Shown here piece by piece: positions 63,184 through 64,000 of a DNA stretch of 64,000 nt; positions within the stretch are counted from its first letter, which is position 1, and the number at the start of each line of letters is the position of its first letter. Under the pieces are notes generated by a model that saw only the letters and a program-made list of their open reading frames with translations, was not told the origin of the DNA and ran no database searches. The stretch is from NCBI RefSeq assembly GCF_002245625.1, contig NZ_NOIG01000011.1:124001-188000 (forward strand). The letters run 5' to 3'. Made by a program: the position numbers and the translations under genes. The stretch comes from Acidovorax kalamii (lineage in GTDB: Bacteria > Pseudomonadota > Gammaproteobacteria > Burkholderiales > Burkholderiaceae_C).

Positions 63184-64000
63184 TCAATCCACCACGATCT
63201 TGGCGCGGTGGGCCAGTGCGCGGTAGCGGCCAATTTCGTTGTCCATGGCCGCGTGCATGGCTTTCGGGCCCACAAACACGGGCTCCATGCCCTGGGCGCG
63301 GATCTGCTCCTGCAGGTGGGGATCACGCATCGCAGCTTCCACTTCCTTGATCAGCTTGTTCACGATGGGTGCGGGCGTGCGTGCGGGCGCGGCCACGGCA
63401 TACCAGCCGTCAAAGGCGGCATCCGGCAGCTTTTGCTCTGTCACGGTAGGCACAGAGGGCAGGGCGCGCGCACGCTCGTTGCCCGCAATTGCCAGCGCCC
63501 GCAGCTTGCCGGATCGCACATGGGGTGCGGCGCTGGCCACGGTGTCGATGGCCATCTGGATCTCGCCGCCAATCAGGCCCATCATGGCCTGCGCGCTGCC
63601 CCGGTAGGGCACGTCCTGCAGGCGCACGTCAGCCGCCTGCTCCAGCAGGGCACCGACCAGGTGCGGGGCCGACCCCGAGCCGAACGTGGCGTAGTTGATG
63701 GTTTTGGGCGCTGCCTTCGCCGCAGCAATCAGCGCGGCCAGGTCTTTGTAGGGCGCATTGGCGTTGACCACGATCACCAGCGGCGCGCGCGCCACGATGG
63801 CCACAGGGGCCAGGTCCTTCAGCGGGTCATATGGCAGCTTGTGGCGCAGCGCGGCGTTCACGGTGTAGCTGGTGGAGCCCGACACCAGCAGGGTGTAGCC
63901 ATCGGGCTCGGCCTTGACCACGGTCTCGGTGCCGATGATGGTGGAGGCACCGGGCTTGTTGTCGGTGACCACCGGCTGGCCCAGGCGCGCAGACAGCTTC
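63184..64000 (-). CDS. Tripartite-tricarboxylate (Bug/TctC) periplasmic substrate-binding protein, N-terminus outside window
   Basis: The last about 271 residues of a Bug protein. The open frame continues through the right edge (codons up to 63999), so the signal peptide is outside. Signatures: QPVVTDNKPGASTIIGTE, INYATFGSGSAPHLVGALLEQ, DVPYRGSAQAMMGLIGGEIQMAIDT and RALAIAGNERARALPSVPTV. Bug proteins bind carboxylic or aromatic acids for TctAB or for sensing; they are massively expanded in Comamonadaceae and Burkholderiales. It lies 25 bp before the M20 peptidase on the same strand, implying that the peptidase may act on the transported ligand. Confidence 0.93.
   Translation of the reverse strand, partial: KLSARLGQPVVTDNKPGASTIIGTETVVKAEPDGYTLLVSGSTSYTVNAALRHKLPYDPLKDLAPVAIVARAPLVIVVNANAPYKDLAALIAAAKAAPKTINYATFGSGSAPHLVGALLEQAADVRLQDVPYRGSAQAMMGLIGGEIQMAIDTVASAAPHVRSGKLRALAIAGNERARALPSVPTVTEQKLPDAAFDGWYAVAAPARTPAPIVNKLIKEVEAAMRDPHLQEQIRAQGMEPVFVGPKAMHAAMDNEIGRYRALAHRAKIVVD

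Overview
The window is a high-GC bacterial chromosome segment that reads as a Comamonadaceae betaproteobacterium (Burkholderiales), most like Acidovorax and its relatives. This rests on gene order and protein character: rimP-nusA-infB-rbfA-truB-typA, smpB next to ratA-rnfH, thrS-infC-rpmI-rplT-pheST-ihfA-merR, a tripartite-tricarboxylate (Bug) receptor, a DUF4124 protein, and short dispersed palindromes carrying a GATAGCTGCT-type core. The genus is an inference; the family is fairly secure. I see no phage, insertion sequence or CRISPR array. Most of the window is core genome.

Layout. 1-9 kb: the tail of a Snf2-type helicase, then the translation/transcription operon rimP-nusA-infB-rbfA-truB-typA behind a strong promoter and an early hairpin. 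9-12.7 kb: a DMT transporter overlapping a 3-hydroxyisobutyryl-CoA-hydrolase-like gene, and smpB divergent from ratA-rnfH. 12.7-19.2 kb: a DUF4124 protein, guaB and guaA with a Phd/VapC-type toxin-antitoxin pair between them, then a 2H phosphoesterase and an uncharacterised protein behind a LexA-like box. 19.3-26 kb: putA divergent from an Lrp-type regulator, rlmD and small envelope proteins. 26-35 kb: a Bax-inhibitor-like membrane protein, a GlcG/HbpS protein and an iron-acquisition block (hemP, exbD, exbB, tonB, an unannotated 24-residue membrane protein, bfd-like, a PiuC-like dioxygenase and a Fiu-like TonB-dependent receptor) with candidate Fur sites. 35-39.5 kb: SWIB protein, rraA, a DMT transporter, a GGCT-fold protein and aceA behind an operator-rich AT-rich region. 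39.6-48.7 kb: thrS-infC-rpmI-rplT-pheS-pheT-ihfA-merR, tRNA-Pro(GGG), an SSB-like protein and a short hypothetical protein. 48.7-53.5 kb: nirB-nirD and a NIT-ANTAR antiterminator behind a long leader. 53.6-64 kb: tRNA-Thr(CGU), fbp, pepN, a HAD phosphatase, prfB with its programmed frameshift, an alpha/beta hydrolase, an aldo-keto reductase, an M20 peptidase and a partial Bug receptor.

The best discoveries are regulatory. (1) Upstream of thrS is a complete transcription-attenuation module: a 13-codon leader peptide with four Thr codons, mutually exclusive pairings and a terminator. (2) The toxin-antitoxin pair between guaB and guaA has four copies of a 10-bp palindromic operator spaced exactly 19 bp apart across its promoter. 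(3) A 24-residue single-pass membrane protein lies between the bfd-like gene and tonB. (4) aceA has paired palindromes exactly 30 bp apart. (5) infC appears to start with AUC. (6) A LexA-like box precedes the 2H phosphoesterase. (7) The nirB leader carries a hexaloop hairpin of the type bound by ANTAR proteins, and an ANTAR protein is encoded in the same cluster. (8) A dispersed palindrome is found both between genes and, apparently in frame, inside at least five protein genes.
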